From positions 1 through 64,000 of the forward strand of contig CAZBAL010000003.1 in the NCBI GenBank assembly GCA_964489735.1: 64,000 nucleotides of DNA, given 5' to 3'. Made by a program: the position numbers and the translations under genes. The stretch comes from Andreesenia sp964489735. GTDB taxonomy: Bacteria; Bacillota; Clostridia; Tissierellales; Gottschalkiaceae. Numbering within the stretch: the stretch's first letter is position 1; each line of letters starts with the position of its first letter. The notes beneath the pieces are model-generated. The model was not told the origin of the DNA, did no database searches, and worked only from the letters and a program-made list of their open reading frames with translations. Shown here piece by piece: positions 1 through 8,730 of this stretch.

Positions 1-34
1 AGGACTATAAATTCATATTCTTAGGAATAAATAT

Positions 35-79
35 AAAACGGACTGTAACTTATCACGAATGGTTACAGTCCGTTTTTTT
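35..79. terminator. Bidirectional intrinsic terminator
   Basis: A 15-bp stem (AAAACGGACTGTAAC at 35-49 with its complement at 62-76) is followed by a T run on the plus strand and preceded by an A-rich stretch. It therefore can also stop minus-strand transcripts leaving the amidase gene at 85. Confidence 0.8.
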
Positions 80-84
80 AACTG

Positions 85-1626
85 CTATTTTCCTACAACT
101 TCCATATACTTCTTTGGTATCATACGCTTATTTGTGGCCTGTTCGAATGCATATGCAATATTGATAATTTTTTCATCATCATTTTCCATTCCAAAGAAAG
201 TCATGCCTGTCGGATCTTTCATATCATTTTCTCCGAAAGGTACAGTTACAATAGGGAAACCTGCTATACATGGAATTTCAACATTATCTCCATCTTTAAA
301 TGCTATAGCTTCCACATTGTTTTCTTCTATAAGCTTTCTAATATAATCCTGTGCTTCCTTTACTGTTTTGTCTATTTGCACTCTGTTCTCTTTTTTTGCA
401 TCTACAGCACCTTCTAGAAGATTCTGACCATATTTTGCACGACGTTTTTCATCTTTTTCATTGAATTTCACAAGCTCAGCAATACTTTTTACCGGAGCAT
501 TGTATTTTTTCGCATATTCAGCAAAGTCCCTGGCAAAATCATGCTCTATTATAGATTCATTATTGAAACTTTTATTTCCTAAATCTATTTCCACAGCCTC
601 TGCTCCAAGTTTTTTAAGTCCTTCTACGAGCTTCTCATTTCCATCTGCTTTAATTACTCCAATTCGCTTACCAGCTAGATCTTCTGCTTTAGATCTGATT
701 GTAATCTTCTTTGAAGAATCTGATACAGAGGCATTGTATAATTCCACAGCATCTTTTACAGTTTTTGCCATCGGTCCAACTGTATCCATTGTAGACGACA
801 GAGGTATTACTCCTTCTGTGTCTATCGCCCCTTTAGTAGGTTTAAATCCAACTATAGAGTGGATATATGAAGGTGCTATTATAGACCCTGTCGTTTCTGT
901 TCCAACTGCAACAGCAGAAAAATTACTTGCAACTGCAGCGCCACTACCAGAGCTTGAACCTAGAGGTGAAATATCAAGAGGTCCAAAAGGATTGTGAGTC
1001 TGTCCCAGTTTAGAACTGTAACCATTCGGCATTCTCGTATCGAAGTAATTTGCAAGCTCAGATAGGTTTGACTTACCTAGAATTATAGCCTTGTTTTTCA
1101 GTAAACTATCCACAAAAGGTGCATTTTCTGAAGGTTTAAAATCCTTTAATGCTATAGTTCCTCCGCTAGTATTCATATCCTTTGTATTGATATTATCTTT
1201 TAATAATACTGGTATTCCATAGAGCTTGTTTTTTTCTGTAGCATTTTCTGCATCCAGCTTCTTAGCCTCTTCTATTGCATTTGGATTGATTTCCATAACT
1301 GAATTAATTCCTTTTTTTGCTTTATCATAAGTCTTGATTCTATCCAAATAAAAAGCCGTTAGCTCCGTATAAGTCAGCTCTTTTTTAGCAATAGAATTTT
1401 GAATCTGTTCAATGGATTTCTCCATTATCATATCTTTCTTTCCACGGATCTTATCCATAGGAAGACCTTTAAGCTGAGAGTCAATTGTTTCAACCACCTT
1501 GTTCTCATACATAATAGCTTCTTCTGTTGAGGGTTTAATCATTTTTGCTAATAAAAAGAAACCTGCTACAACCAGAACAATTATAGCTAGAAAAATAAAT
1601 TTTAATGCTTTTTTCATAATCTTCAC
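85..1626 (-). CDS. Membrane-anchored amidase-signature family amidase
   Basis: Hydrolase of the amidase signature (AS/GatA-like) family, which cleaves amide bonds with a Ser-cisSer-Lys triad. The glycine/serine loop GSSSGSGAA is at residues 223-231, the candidate catalytic Lys is K143 (PVLLKDNI) and the nucleophile Ser is S248 in TETTGSI. Residues 9-27 form one hydrophobic helix without a lipobox, so the enzyme is probably tethered to the outer face of the membrane. At 513 aa it has family length plus the anchor. It is not next to gatB or gatC, which argues against a role as GatA in tRNA amidation; a peptide or small amide substrate is more likely. The gene is transcribed alone, divergently from the MarR gene. 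Confidence 0.85.
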   Translation of the reverse strand: MKIMKKALKFIFLAIIVLVVAGFFLLAKMIKPSTEEAIMYENKVVETIDSQLKGLPMDKIRGKKDMIMEKSIEQIQNSIAKKELTYTELTAFYLDRIKTYDKAKKGINSVMEINPNAIEEAKKLDAENATEKNKLYGIPVLLKDNINTKDMNTSGGTIALKDFKPSENAPFVDSLLKNKAIILGKSNLSELANYFDTRMPNGYSSKLGQTHNPFGPLDISPLGSSSGSGAAVASNFSAVAVGTETTGSIIAPSYIHSIVGFKPTKGAIDTEGVIPLSSTMDTVGPMAKTVKDAVELYNASVSDSSKKITIRSKAEDLAGKRIGVIKADGNEKLVEGLKKLGAEAVEIDLGNKSFNNESIIEHDFARDFAEYAKKYNAPVKSIAELVKFNEKDEKRRAKYGQNLLEGAVDAKKENRVQIDKTVKEAQDYIRKLIEENNVEAIAFKDGDNVEIPCIAGFPIVTVPFGENDMKDPTGMTFFGMENDDEKIINIAYAFEQATNKRMIPKKYMEVVGK

Positions 1627-1840
1627 CTTCTTTATTCATTTTATATTGTGCTTTTTTCTGAATTACTAAAACTGCTTAAGACAGAAATAAATCATATTAA
1701 GACGTACAGATTACTATGTAGATTTCTGTATAAAAAATTATATCACTCGTTCTCTGTCCCTGCATTATTCTACTGACTATTTTAGATAAAGTTTATAGAA
1801 TCCACTTTTTATAATAAAAATTTAATAAAAATGATTACCA

Positions 1841-1882
1841 TTGACAATATATCTAATTAGATATATAACTAGTTAGATATAT
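1841..1882 (+). promoter_or_regulatory. Sigma-A promoter with tandem MarR-type operators
   Basis: A near-consensus promoter, TTGACA (1841-1846), 17-bp spacer, TATAAC (1864-1869), lies just before the marR-type gene. The spacer and -10 are covered by a perfect 20-bp palindrome ATATATCTAATTAGATATAT (1847-1866). A second dyad centred on AACTAGTT (1861-1880, one mismatched pair) follows directly. The layout fits autorepression by the MarR protein encoded downstream; that link is inferred. Confidence 0.8.
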
Positions 1883-1900
1883 TTGAAGAGGAGGGAAAAA

Positions 1901-2362
1901 ATGAGTACCCAAGAAGAAAAACTCCTAATAGCAGTGAGCAGATTGAGGAACGTTCTTTTTAGAGATCTGGATGCTGTATTTTCATCGAATGGTCTTACAA
2001 TAACTCAATTTGCAGTATTAGAAGCTCTATACAATAAAGGCAGTCTTAATGTAGGAGATATACAACGCCTTATATTAGGAACAAGTGGAAATGTCCCATT
2101 AGTAATTAAAAACCTTGAGAAAGAGTCCCTCGTATCTCGCAAAAAGTCTGAAAAGGATGGTCGAATATCCATAATTGAACTAACTGAAAAAGGTCATAAT
2201 CTCGTTGCTAAAGTCTATCCTCTTCAGCAAAAACGCTTATTGAAACTGTTTGAAAATGTTGATGAACATGATAAACAATCAACTATAGATCTATTACAAA
2301 GAATATACAATACCGTAACTTCGGTGATAGAAACTGATAAAAATGAAAAACAAACTGAATAG
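1901..2362 (+). CDS. MarR-family transcriptional regulator
   Basis: A 153-aa winged-helix regulator of the MarR family. The recognition region (about residues 30-75) is followed by the beta-wing RKKSEKDGRISIIELTEKG, and helices at both ends should form the dimer interface. I start at ATG 1901 because GAGGAGGG (1888-1894) is correctly spaced for it; an in-frame TTG at 1883 would put the Shine-Dalgarno inside the gene. It is the first gene of an operon with a pirin and a flavin reductase, and its promoter is covered by palindromes. A ligand- or redox-released repressor of this small stress operon is likely. There is no conserved N-terminal Cys of the OhrR kind, so the signal is unknown. Confidence 0.9.
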   Translation: MSTQEEKLLIAVSRLRNVLFRDLDAVFSSNGLTITQFAVLEALYNKGSLNVGDIQRLILGTSGNVPLVIKNLEKESLVSRKKSEKDGRISIIELTEKGHNLVAKVYPLQQKRLLKLFENVDEHDKQSTIDLLQRIYNTVTSVIETDKNEKQTE

Positions 2363-2399
2363 ATTCCTCAAAATTATATTAAAGAAAGGTAGATTATAA

Positions 2400-3284
2400 A
2401 TGAGTTATAGAAAAATTGAAAGAATTTTTAAAAACGATCATGCTCATTGGGTAGGAAATGGCTTCAGAGTAAAGCAGTACTTTCCATCATTACAAGGTAA
2501 AGAGTTCTTTGACAGATTCTCCCCTTTTATTCTTCTTGATTACAATGAGCCTCATTTTTTCAAAGGAACTCCTTATGGTGCAGGAGTCGGTCCACATCCC
2601 CATAGAGGTTTTGAGACTGTTACCTTTGCTTTTGCTGGAAAAGTAGAACACGGAGATAATCAAGGAAATACAGGTGTAATAGAGCCAGGTGATTTGCAAT
2701 GGATGACTGCAGCATCAGGCATTTTACACAAAGAGTATCATGAGAAAGAATTTGCAAAAAAAGATAGAGTCCTTCATATGATACAGCTTTGGGTAAACTT
2801 ACCAAAAAAATATAAAATGTCAGAACCAAGATATCAGGCAATTACAAAGGATCAAATGGGAAAATATCACTCTGATGACGATCAGCTTGAGCTGACTGTT
2901 TACTCTGGAGAAGCTTATGGTGTCAAAGGACCAGCATCAACTTTTTCCCCCATTAACATATATAAAATAGATGTTAAAAAAGGAAAAACAGCTAGTTTTA
3001 GTGAGCCATCCGACTTCAATACAGGACTCTTAGTTCTATCTGGAGAAGTTGAAATCAATGGAGATACTCCAGCAAAAAATTCTGATTTTGTTCTATTTGA
3101 AAATGATGGTAATGATTTCAGCATAACAGGTGTAGAAGAAAATTCCGAAGTTTTTGTTCTAAGCGGACAACCTTTAAATGAGCCCGTTGCAGCTATGGGA
3201 CCTTTCGTAATGAACACAGACGAAGAGATCAGACAAGCCAACTTAGATTACAGAAATGGAGTATTTGGAGATATATATTTCTAA
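2400..3284 (+). CDS. Pirin family protein
   Basis: A bicupin of the pirin family, 294 aa. The N-terminal cupin has the metal-binding set H66 and H68 (GPHPHRGFETVTF), H110 and E112 (HKEYHE), which match the four iron ligands of pirins. The C-terminal pirin domain is present (about residues 185-290). Some bacterial pirins have quercetin dioxygenase activity or modulate metabolic enzymes; the role here is not fixed by sequence. It starts 37 bp after the MarR gene and 60 bp before a flavin reductase, with no terminator between, so it belongs to the same redox-stress operon. Confidence 0.9.
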   Translation: MSYRKIERIFKNDHAHWVGNGFRVKQYFPSLQGKEFFDRFSPFILLDYNEPHFFKGTPYGAGVGPHPHRGFETVTFAFAGKVEHGDNQGNTGVIEPGDLQWMTAASGILHKEYHEKEFAKKDRVLHMIQLWVNLPKKYKMSEPRYQAITKDQMGKYHSDDDQLELTVYSGEAYGVKGPASTFSPINIYKIDVKKGKTASFSEPSDFNTGLLVLSGEVEINGDTPAKNSDFVLFENDGNDFSITGVEENSEVFVLSGQPLNEPVAAMGPFVMNTDEEIRQANLDYRNGVFGDIYF

Positions 3285-3344
3285 AATAAAACACAAGAAT
3301 CAATATGATAAAAAAGAAAAAAACATACTGATAGGAGAATAAAA

Positions 3345-3899
3345 ATGGAAAACAAGAAAAAAATAATCGCAATAGTAGGATCTATGAGAAAAGATTCATA
3401 TAATCTGCAAATGGCAAAATTAGCCAAAGAATACGTTCAAGACAAAGTGGATTTTGAAATTTTGGAATATAAAGATATTCCTATGTTTAACCAAGATATC
3501 GAGTTCCCTGCTCCAGACAGTGTTACTAGAGTGAGAGCAAAGGTTGAAGAAGCTGATGGAGTATGGTTTTTCAGTCCTGAATACAACCATTTCTTTTCAG
3601 GTGCTCTAAAAAACCTATTGGATTGGCTCTCTAGACCAGTTGATGAAAAGCCACTAATACTGAGCCAGAAACCAGCAGCTCTTACAGGAACAAGTCCTGG
3701 AATGTCGGGTACTGTTGTTGGTCAGAACCACTTAGTAACATTATTGAGCTTCCTGGATATGAGAATTATGAACACACCGAGACTTATAGTTCCAACTATA
3801 CAAGACCAGTTGGATGAGCATGGTCAGATTAAACTGACTTCTAGCAAAGAGTATTTAGAACGTCAAGCAGATGCATTTCTTGATTTTATAAATAAATAG
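3345..3899 (+). CDS. NADPH-dependent FMN reductase / quinone reductase
   Basis: A flavodoxin-fold flavoprotein of the NADPH-dependent FMN reductase family (chromate or quinone reductase type), 184 aa, normal family length. The FMN phosphate loop is GSMRKDSYN (residues 12-20) and the second FMN-contact segment is SPEYNHFFSGALKN (about 76-89). It is cytoplasmic with no signal peptide. A good Shine-Dalgarno (GGAG) precedes ATG 3345. It is the last gene of the MarR-pirin operon, which ends in the hairpin at 3909-3956. Two-electron reduction of quinones or electrophiles would fit the operon. Confidence 0.88.
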   Translation: MENKKKIIAIVGSMRKDSYNLQMAKLAKEYVQDKVDFEILEYKDIPMFNQDIEFPAPDSVTRVRAKVEEADGVWFFSPEYNHFFSGALKNLLDWLSRPVDEKPLILSQKPAALTGTSPGMSGTVVGQNHLVTLLSFLDMRIMNTPRLIVPTIQDQLDEHGQIKLTSSKEYLERQADAFLDFINK

Positions 3900-3908
3900 A
3901 TACGATTT

Positions 3909-3960
3909 AAAGCACATAGATTGAAGATTTATTCCGCACATCAATCTATGTGCTTTTTAA
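3909..3960 (+). terminator. Intrinsic terminator of the MarR-pirin-reductase operon
   Basis: A 16-bp stem, AAAGCACATAGATTGA (3909-3924) pairing with 3941-3956, followed by a short T run. Confidence 0.85.
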
Positions 3961-3983
3961 TATTTTTATGTGTCCAATTTTTA

Positions 3984-4012
3984 TTGACACATTTTTTATA
4001 AAATGTTATATT
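3984..4012 (+). promoter_or_regulatory. Sigma-A promoter of padR
   Basis: TTGACA (3984-3989), exactly 17 bp, TATATT (4007-4012), 40 bp ahead of the padR start. Confidence 0.75.
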
Positions 4013-4051
4013 CTACTTGTGGAATATGCATTCAGAAAAGAGGTGATTATT

Positions 4052-4609
4052 ATGTCATTAAAGCACGGATTGCTTGGACTCCTAAATTACGCACCTATGA
4101 CAGGATACGAGCTAGATAGAACATTTAAAGACTCTCTCTCATTTTTTTGGCAAGCGAATACAAGTCAGGTTTATCGTGAGTTGAATACTATGGAGAATCT
4201 TGGCTGGCTCAGTAGCGAGCAAATAATTCAAAATGATAAGCCGAACAAGAGAGTATATACTATTACAAAAGATGGAAAAAAAGAGCTGAAAGAATGGATA
4301 GGAATACCTGATGCAGATATTTCAGACGCATTATGCGTTAAAAGTGCATTCTTGATGAGAGTTTTCTTCGCTGGAGAGCTGAAAAAAGAGCACTCAATAA
4401 AAATTCTTCACAAATACCGTGAAAAATGCCTTGAAAAGATAGAAAGTATGCAGAATGCCTATAACTCAATCTCGTCATATGGGGATATTGTAAGCAATGA
4501 CAAAAGAGTGAACTACTGGAAAATAACTGCAATGTTCGGAGATGAGTTCTATCATGCAGGCGTAATTTGGGCTGACAAGGCAATTGCAATCTTAGAGGAG
4601 ATGGAATGA
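4052..4609 (+). CDS. PadR-family transcriptional regulator
   Basis: A 185-aa PadR/Vir-family regulator. The N-terminal PadR winged helix (about residues 5-80, with MTGYELDRTF and SQVYRELNTMENLGWL) is followed by the helical Vir C-terminal dimerisation domain. ATG 4052 is preceded by AGAGGTGAT and lies just after a consensus promoter; an upstream in-frame ATG at 3950 would start inside the preceding terminator and is rejected. The stop overlaps the start region of the next, truncated flavodoxin gene, so the two are translationally coupled. Confidence 0.88.
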   Translation: MSLKHGLLGLLNYAPMTGYELDRTFKDSLSFFWQANTSQVYRELNTMENLGWLSSEQIIQNDKPNKRVYTITKDGKKELKEWIGIPDADISDALCVKSAFLMRVFFAGELKKEHSIKILHKYREKCLEKIESMQNAYNSISSYGDIVSNDKRVNYWKITAMFGDEFYHAGVIWADKAIAILEEME

Positions 4610-5010
4610 TGAGTATTTTAGTGCTTAATGGTTCTCCCAAAGCAGAAAAAAGTAATACAATGCGGCTCACTAATAATTTTTTAGAAGGTGCTGGATGGAA
4701 AGAGATAGAAATTATTCATTTGGTAAATAAGGAAATAAGAAACTGCACAGGCTGCTTTTCATGCTGGAATAAAACCCCTGGTAAATGTGTAATAAAAGAT
4801 GATATGAGCGAAATTCTTGAAAAGATAATCTCTGCCGATACAATTATTTGGTCTTTTCCACTATATTACTATAATGTTCCAGGAATAATGGGAACTGTTT
4901 TCTCAAGTTATACTGTTCTGGTCAGTGGTGTTCTTTTAGCTGTAATGGGTATATTTACAGTATGGTTTCAGAAATGGTATCCTAGAAAACTTATAAACGA
5001 TATGAAATGA
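4609..5010 (+). pseudogene. Truncated, probably chimeric NAD(P)H-dependent flavin oxidoreductase
   Basis: The first ~95 residues are the N-terminal half of a flavodoxin-like iron-sulfur flavoprotein / NAD(P)H oxidoreductase: FMN loop NGSPKAEKSNT, GCFSCWNK and FPLYYYNVPGIM. The family is usually 180-250 aa long, but here the homology stops after PGIM. The rest (GTVFSSYTVLVSGVLLAVM... to DMK) is a hydrophobic helix plus a basic tail that does not belong to a flavodoxin fold. The simplest reading is an internal deletion near 4890 joining this gene to the 3' end of a lost membrane-protein gene. ATG 4609 (or 4606) has AGGAG upstream and overlaps the padR stop. A functional small protein cannot be excluded. 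Confidence 0.6.
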
Positions 5011-5073
5011 GTCAAATCATTTTCTATGCCCTAAAAATGCATTATACATGCAACTAAATAAGGAGGGATAAAT

Positions 5074-5925
5074 ATGTCAATTGAAAACCAAAACTTACCA
5101 GAAAGAAAGTTAAATGTGTTTATCAGAGCATTAATAACAACAATTTCTCCGTTCATTTATACTTTACCACCTCTTCTCGTTCAACTAGCTGCTTATAAAA
5201 TTCTTGGTGATTCTTTTATGGAAAATGAAACAACGATGAATATTGTTAACAATATCCTCAGAGTTACAGTGTTTTTAATAGCCTTTGTCATGGTGGTATT
5301 TATGACTAAAAAGATAGACCGCAGACCTCTATCTAACTTAAGAATGGAAGTAAATTCGAATGCTGCATTTTCACTGTTAATTGGTCTTATAGTTTCATTT
5401 ATCTCAGTAAGTATAATGGGTATATTGCTTGTAAAGTTTGCTCCTAATGTAATGATAGCGCCAGAACCTTTTGCATATAGAAGCATCCCGATGTTTATCT
5501 TAAATGTATTCCTTGCAGCAGTTATATTACAAGGGATACCCGAAGAAGTTTTCTTCAGAGGATATTTGCCGCAAACATTGGAAACTACACCATACAAGGC
5601 TTTGATTATTTCCACAGTATTATTTGGTGTCATTCACCTTGTAACTGGACCTAAAGTATTACCCGATATGTTTTTCAGTGTGCTGCAGCCGACATTCTTT
5701 GGGTTTGCAGCTTTTGCCATATCATATTCTTATAAGTCTACTTGGGGCGGTATTGGTGTCCATGCAGGAATCCACTTCGCAAACGGGCTGAATGAATACC
5801 TGGAAATTGGATATAGCAATACTCTATGGTTTATTTCAGCACTGTCTTATCTTGTTTTAGGATTAATTATTATCCTTATAAACAGGGAGAAGTTCAAAGA
5901 AGAAAACAATAGCATTCCAAAATAA
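5074..5925 (+). CDS. CPBP-family intramembrane glutamic endopeptidase
   Basis: A polytopic membrane protease of the CPBP (CAAX protease / bacteriocin-processing, Abi) family, 283 aa. The catalytic motifs are all present: E157-E158 with R162 (GIPEEVFFRGY), H188 in FGVIH, and the third motif HAGIHFANG (H230, H234, N237). About seven hydrophobic segments surround them. Members process prenylated proteins or peptides, or act in bacteriocin self-immunity; nothing nearby encodes a bacteriocin, so the substrate is unknown. It has its own AGGAGGG site and follows the broken flavodoxin gene by 63 bp. Confidence 0.87.
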   Translation: MSIENQNLPERKLNVFIRALITTISPFIYTLPPLLVQLAAYKILGDSFMENETTMNIVNNILRVTVFLIAFVMVVFMTKKIDRRPLSNLRMEVNSNAAFSLLIGLIVSFISVSIMGILLVKFAPNVMIAPEPFAYRSIPMFILNVFLAAVILQGIPEEVFFRGYLPQTLETTPYKALIISTVLFGVIHLVTGPKVLPDMFFSVLQPTFFGFAAFAISYSYKSTWGGIGVHAGIHFANGLNEYLEIGYSNTLWFISALSYLVLGLIIILINREKFKEENNSIPK

Positions 5926-5944
5926 TTTGAAGTTGGTGAATTTA

Positions 5945-6613
5945 ATGAGATACTTAAGAAATAAGCCGATAATATCTGAAGAAAAGCAGAAAGAATTGGA
6001 AGAAAAAAAGATTGCCATACTAGGTATGGGAGGACTCGGTGGATATCTTGCTCAGGGAGCTCTAAGGATCGGAATACGCCACCTTGTACTTGTAGATGGA
6101 GATTGTTTTAGTCAGTCTAATCTTAATAGACAACTCTTTTCTACTGAGGAAAGTATCGGCAGAGAAAAAGTAAATATAGCTAAAGACTATTTGCTGAAAA
6201 TTGATTCAAAAGCGGATATCGTTACACATAACATCTATATAAAAGATATCAATGACAGCAAACTATTTAAAGATGTGGATTTGATTCTGGATGCTCTTGA
6301 TAATATTGAAAGTCGCTATCTGCTTCAGGATATTTGTAATAAGCTGAATATCCCTTTAATACATGGTGCTATTCAAGGCTATTATGGACAGTATGCCTTT
6401 TTAGAATCAGATAAAAATCGCATGAAATATATTTACCGTGGAGGTTCTAATGTTGAATCTCTAGGCAACCTTAGCTTTGTAGCTAGTATGATTGCCTCTT
6501 ATCAGTTATTACTGATGTTGCAATACTTTTTAAACGATCCTGCTCTACTCAAGAATCAACTAGTTCGACTTGATATTCGTAATCAAGAAAGAACGGTTAT
6601 TCCACTTGATTAA
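5945..6613 (+). CDS. ThiF/MoeB/HesA-family adenylyltransferase
   Basis: An E1-like enzyme that adenylates the C-terminal Gly-Gly of ubiquitin-like sulfur carriers. It has the nucleotide loop GMGGLGG (residues 27-33), ribose-binding D51, the NLNRQ segment with the conserved arginine R62, and DALDN (116-120). At 222 aa it lacks the CxxC zinc pairs and any rhodanese domain, so it is a minimal form. I start at ATG 5945 (GGTGA at 5935); TTG 5927 is possible. It faces tail-to-tail a MoaD-like protein ending in GG and the AOR gene, so activating that carrier for pterin-cofactor synthesis is the likely job. Confidence 0.82.
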   Translation: MRYLRNKPIISEEKQKELEEKKIAILGMGGLGGYLAQGALRIGIRHLVLVDGDCFSQSNLNRQLFSTEESIGREKVNIAKDYLLKIDSKADIVTHNIYIKDINDSKLFKDVDLILDALDNIESRYLLQDICNKLNIPLIHGAIQGYYGQYAFLESDKNRMKYIYRGGSNVESLGNLSFVASMIASYQLLLMLQYFLNDPALLKNQLVRLDIRNQERTVIPLD

Positions 6614-6630
6614 CAATAAATATGGACACA

Positions 6631-6664
6631 ATAAAAGAGGGAGAACTAGTTTCCCTCTTTTATT
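6631..6664. terminator. Bidirectional terminator between convergent thiF-like and moaD-like genes
   Basis: The stem AAAAGAGGGA with its complement TCCCTCTTTT is flanked by A and T runs on both sides, so it serves both converging transcripts. Confidence 0.75.
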
Positions 6665-6677
6665 TATTCCTCTATCA

Positions 6678-6899
6678 CTATCCACCGGCAACTGGTGGAA
6701 ATAAGGCAAGCACATCTCCATTTTCCAGTGGAGTGTCCAGCTCCTTATGAAAACCGTTAATCAACAGTATAGCAACACTTTTTTCTTCAATTTCCAAATG
6801 CTCCAAGATTGCTCTCGGCGTAGGATAATCACTAGAATCAAAATAGCTTGTTTTTTCTCTTCCCTCTCTAAATTGCGCGAAAAGTCTTACTTCAACCAT
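6678..6899 (-). CDS. MoaD/ThiS-family sulfur-carrier protein
   Basis: A 73-aa beta-grasp protein ending in FPPVAGG. The terminal di-glycine is what E1-like enzymes adenylate and thiocarboxylate. The start VEVRLFAQFRE and the ENGDVLALFPP segment are typical of MoaD, the small subunit of molybdopterin synthase. It begins 3 bp after the AOR stop codon, so it is co-transcribed with the pterin-dependent enzyme under the same riboswitch. Its predicted activating enzyme is the ThiF-like gene converging from the other side. Confidence 0.88.
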   Translation of the reverse strand: MVEVRLFAQFREGREKTSYFDSSDYPTPRAILEHLEIEEKSVAILLINGFHKELDTPLENGDVLALFPPVAGG

Positions 6900-6902
6900 T
6901 TT

Positions 6903-8705
6903 CTACAAGCCAAGTCTTTCTAGAGTTTCTTTTGTTGGAAATGCGTCTTTCCAGCCACGTAACTTATAATACTCAGGAAGCATTTCATCAAGCTTTGAAA
7001 TCATACCTTTTGAAGGACCATTGATTATAGGCTCTTTAAGAAGACGCTTAGGTAATGTATCTTCTTCCGGTTTCATTCCAGCTTCTTTATTAAAAGCACG
7101 CTCTATATTGTATATACGCTCCCCTGCTTCTAATAACTCTTCAACTGTCAGGTTAAACCCTGTTGCTGCATTGTACAGTGCTGTGTATTCAGATGCTCCA
7201 AGTGCAAAAGAAGTGAATAGGCACAGACCAAGTGCATCAATAGCTGCAGTCAAATCCTGGAATACTTTTACCAGCTCCGCTTTTCCTTCAGTTGTAGTAC
7301 GGTCATATACAGAAGGAAGCCCCAGAATTTCTGGAGAAATAGTATATCCCCTAACATGACATCCGCCCCTATTAGAAGTTGCATAGTTAAGTCCGATTCC
7401 TTGAATGGCTCTTGCATCATAAGCTGGCAGTTCCTGCTTTTTAGAACTCATTGAAAACTCTGGAGCGCCGTATTCTTCACAAAGTCTAAACGACCCTTCA
7501 CCCATAAGCTTTGCAAGTTTCCCTTCACCTTCACCTATTCTTCTTGTCCACTCGATTATTGCTTCTTCACTTCCCCAGTCTAGGCTTAACCCATCAAGCT
7601 CTTCTTCTTTTATTATTCCTCTTTGATATAACTCCATTGCAGCAGCAATGGTACAAGGTACACCAATAGCATCCATTCCATATTCATTACACAGATAATT
7701 TGCTTCATCAATTGCTTCAAGACTATTTACACCGCAATCTCCACCATATGCCCAAAGTGGCTCATACTCTGGTCCACCAACATCTTCTCCTTCTAGCTTT
7801 ACAACACGTCCGCATCCTATTGGACAACGGTGACAAAAGCTATTTTTCACTAAGATATTTTCTTCAACAAGAGCTTCTCCACTGATCTTATCTGCATCAT
7901 CAAAATATGATTCCTGCCAATTTTTTGTTGGGAATGCTCCGATATTATTTATTATATTTACAAGTACAGCTGTACCATAAGTAGGTAGACCTGTGCTGGT
8001 AACTGGGTTCTCTTTGATTTTTTGTATTGAATCACGAAAAGCTTCTTTCATCGCTTCAACATCGAATGCTTCCATAGTGCTGTTTCCTGCATTGATTACG
8101 ATGGCTTTTAAGTTTTTGCTACCCATTACAGCACCCATGCCTCCACGTCCTGCTGCTCTATCTTTATCGTTCATTATACAAGAAAGCAAAGACTGATTTT
8201 CACCTGCTGGACCTATATAGGTTGCAGATGCATTCTTACCGTGTTTTTCTTTAATATAGCTATCAACATCTGTAGAAGTTTTCCCCCAGATATCAGATGC
8301 ATCAAGAAGCTCTATTTTATCTCCTTCAATGTAAATATATACAGGACGATCAGCTTTTCCCTCAACAATAATCGCATCGTATCCCGCATATTTTAACTTT
8401 GCTCCCCAAACACCTCCAGAGTTTGCTGAACCAATTAATCCATTTAAAGGTGCTTTTGTAACTACCATGTATCGACCAGCTGTTGGAGAGCTTGACCCTG
8501 TTAAAGGTCCTGAAATGAAAATGAGTTTATTCTTTTCTGAAAGTGGATCAACCGATTGGATATTATCATCATAAAGCCATTTTGTGGCAAGTCCACGTCC
8601 ACCAATAAATTTCTTTGATTCATCTTCATCGATAGGTTCGATATCAATTTTACCTTCGTTAAGATTTACCCTAATACGCTTAAAATTATAAGTTGTCTTT
8701 TTCAT
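6903..8705 (-). CDS. Aldehyde:ferredoxin oxidoreductase (tungsten-bis-pterin enzyme)
   Basis: A 600-aa member of the AOR family, which oxidises aldehydes to acids (or the reverse) with ferredoxin, using a W- or Mo-bis-pterin and one [4Fe-4S] cluster. The N-terminal AOR domain has the pterin-binding region around GGVWGAKLKYAGYDAIIVEG. Cluster ligands are C291, C294 and C298 (CHRCPIGC), with a fourth at C495 (ALGLCLFTS). Length and motifs are complete. ATG 8705 has GGAGGTG upstream. In amino-acid fermenters such enzymes handle aldehydes from 2-oxoacid decarboxylation; the substrate is not predictable. Transcription passes a Moco/Tuco-type riboswitch and two terminators, tying expression to cofactor supply. 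Confidence 0.93.
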   Translation of the reverse strand: MKKTTYNFKRIRVNLNEGKIDIEPIDEDESKKFIGGRGLATKWLYDDNIQSVDPLSEKNKLIFISGPLTGSSSPTAGRYMVVTKAPLNGLIGSANSGGVWGAKLKYAGYDAIIVEGKADRPVYIYIEGDKIELLDASDIWGKTSTDVDSYIKEKHGKNASATYIGPAGENQSLLSCIMNDKDRAAGRGGMGAVMGSKNLKAIVINAGNSTMEAFDVEAMKEAFRDSIQKIKENPVTSTGLPTYGTAVLVNIINNIGAFPTKNWQESYFDDADKISGEALVEENILVKNSFCHRCPIGCGRVVKLEGEDVGGPEYEPLWAYGGDCGVNSLEAIDEANYLCNEYGMDAIGVPCTIAAAMELYQRGIIKEEELDGLSLDWGSEEAIIEWTRRIGEGEGKLAKLMGEGSFRLCEEYGAPEFSMSSKKQELPAYDARAIQGIGLNYATSNRGGCHVRGYTISPEILGLPSVYDRTTTEGKAELVKVFQDLTAAIDALGLCLFTSFALGASEYTALYNAATGFNLTVEELLEAGERIYNIERAFNKEAGMKPEEDTLPKRLLKEPIINGPSKGMISKLDEMLPEYYKLRGWKDAFPTKETLERLGL

Positions 8706-8730
8706 CTTTTTTACACCTCCATATAAAGTA

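Noticed and set aside
3950..4051. Longer N terminus for the PadR protein
   Set aside because: It would start inside the preceding terminator and upstream of the consensus promoter; ATG 4052 has the ribosome-binding site and family length.
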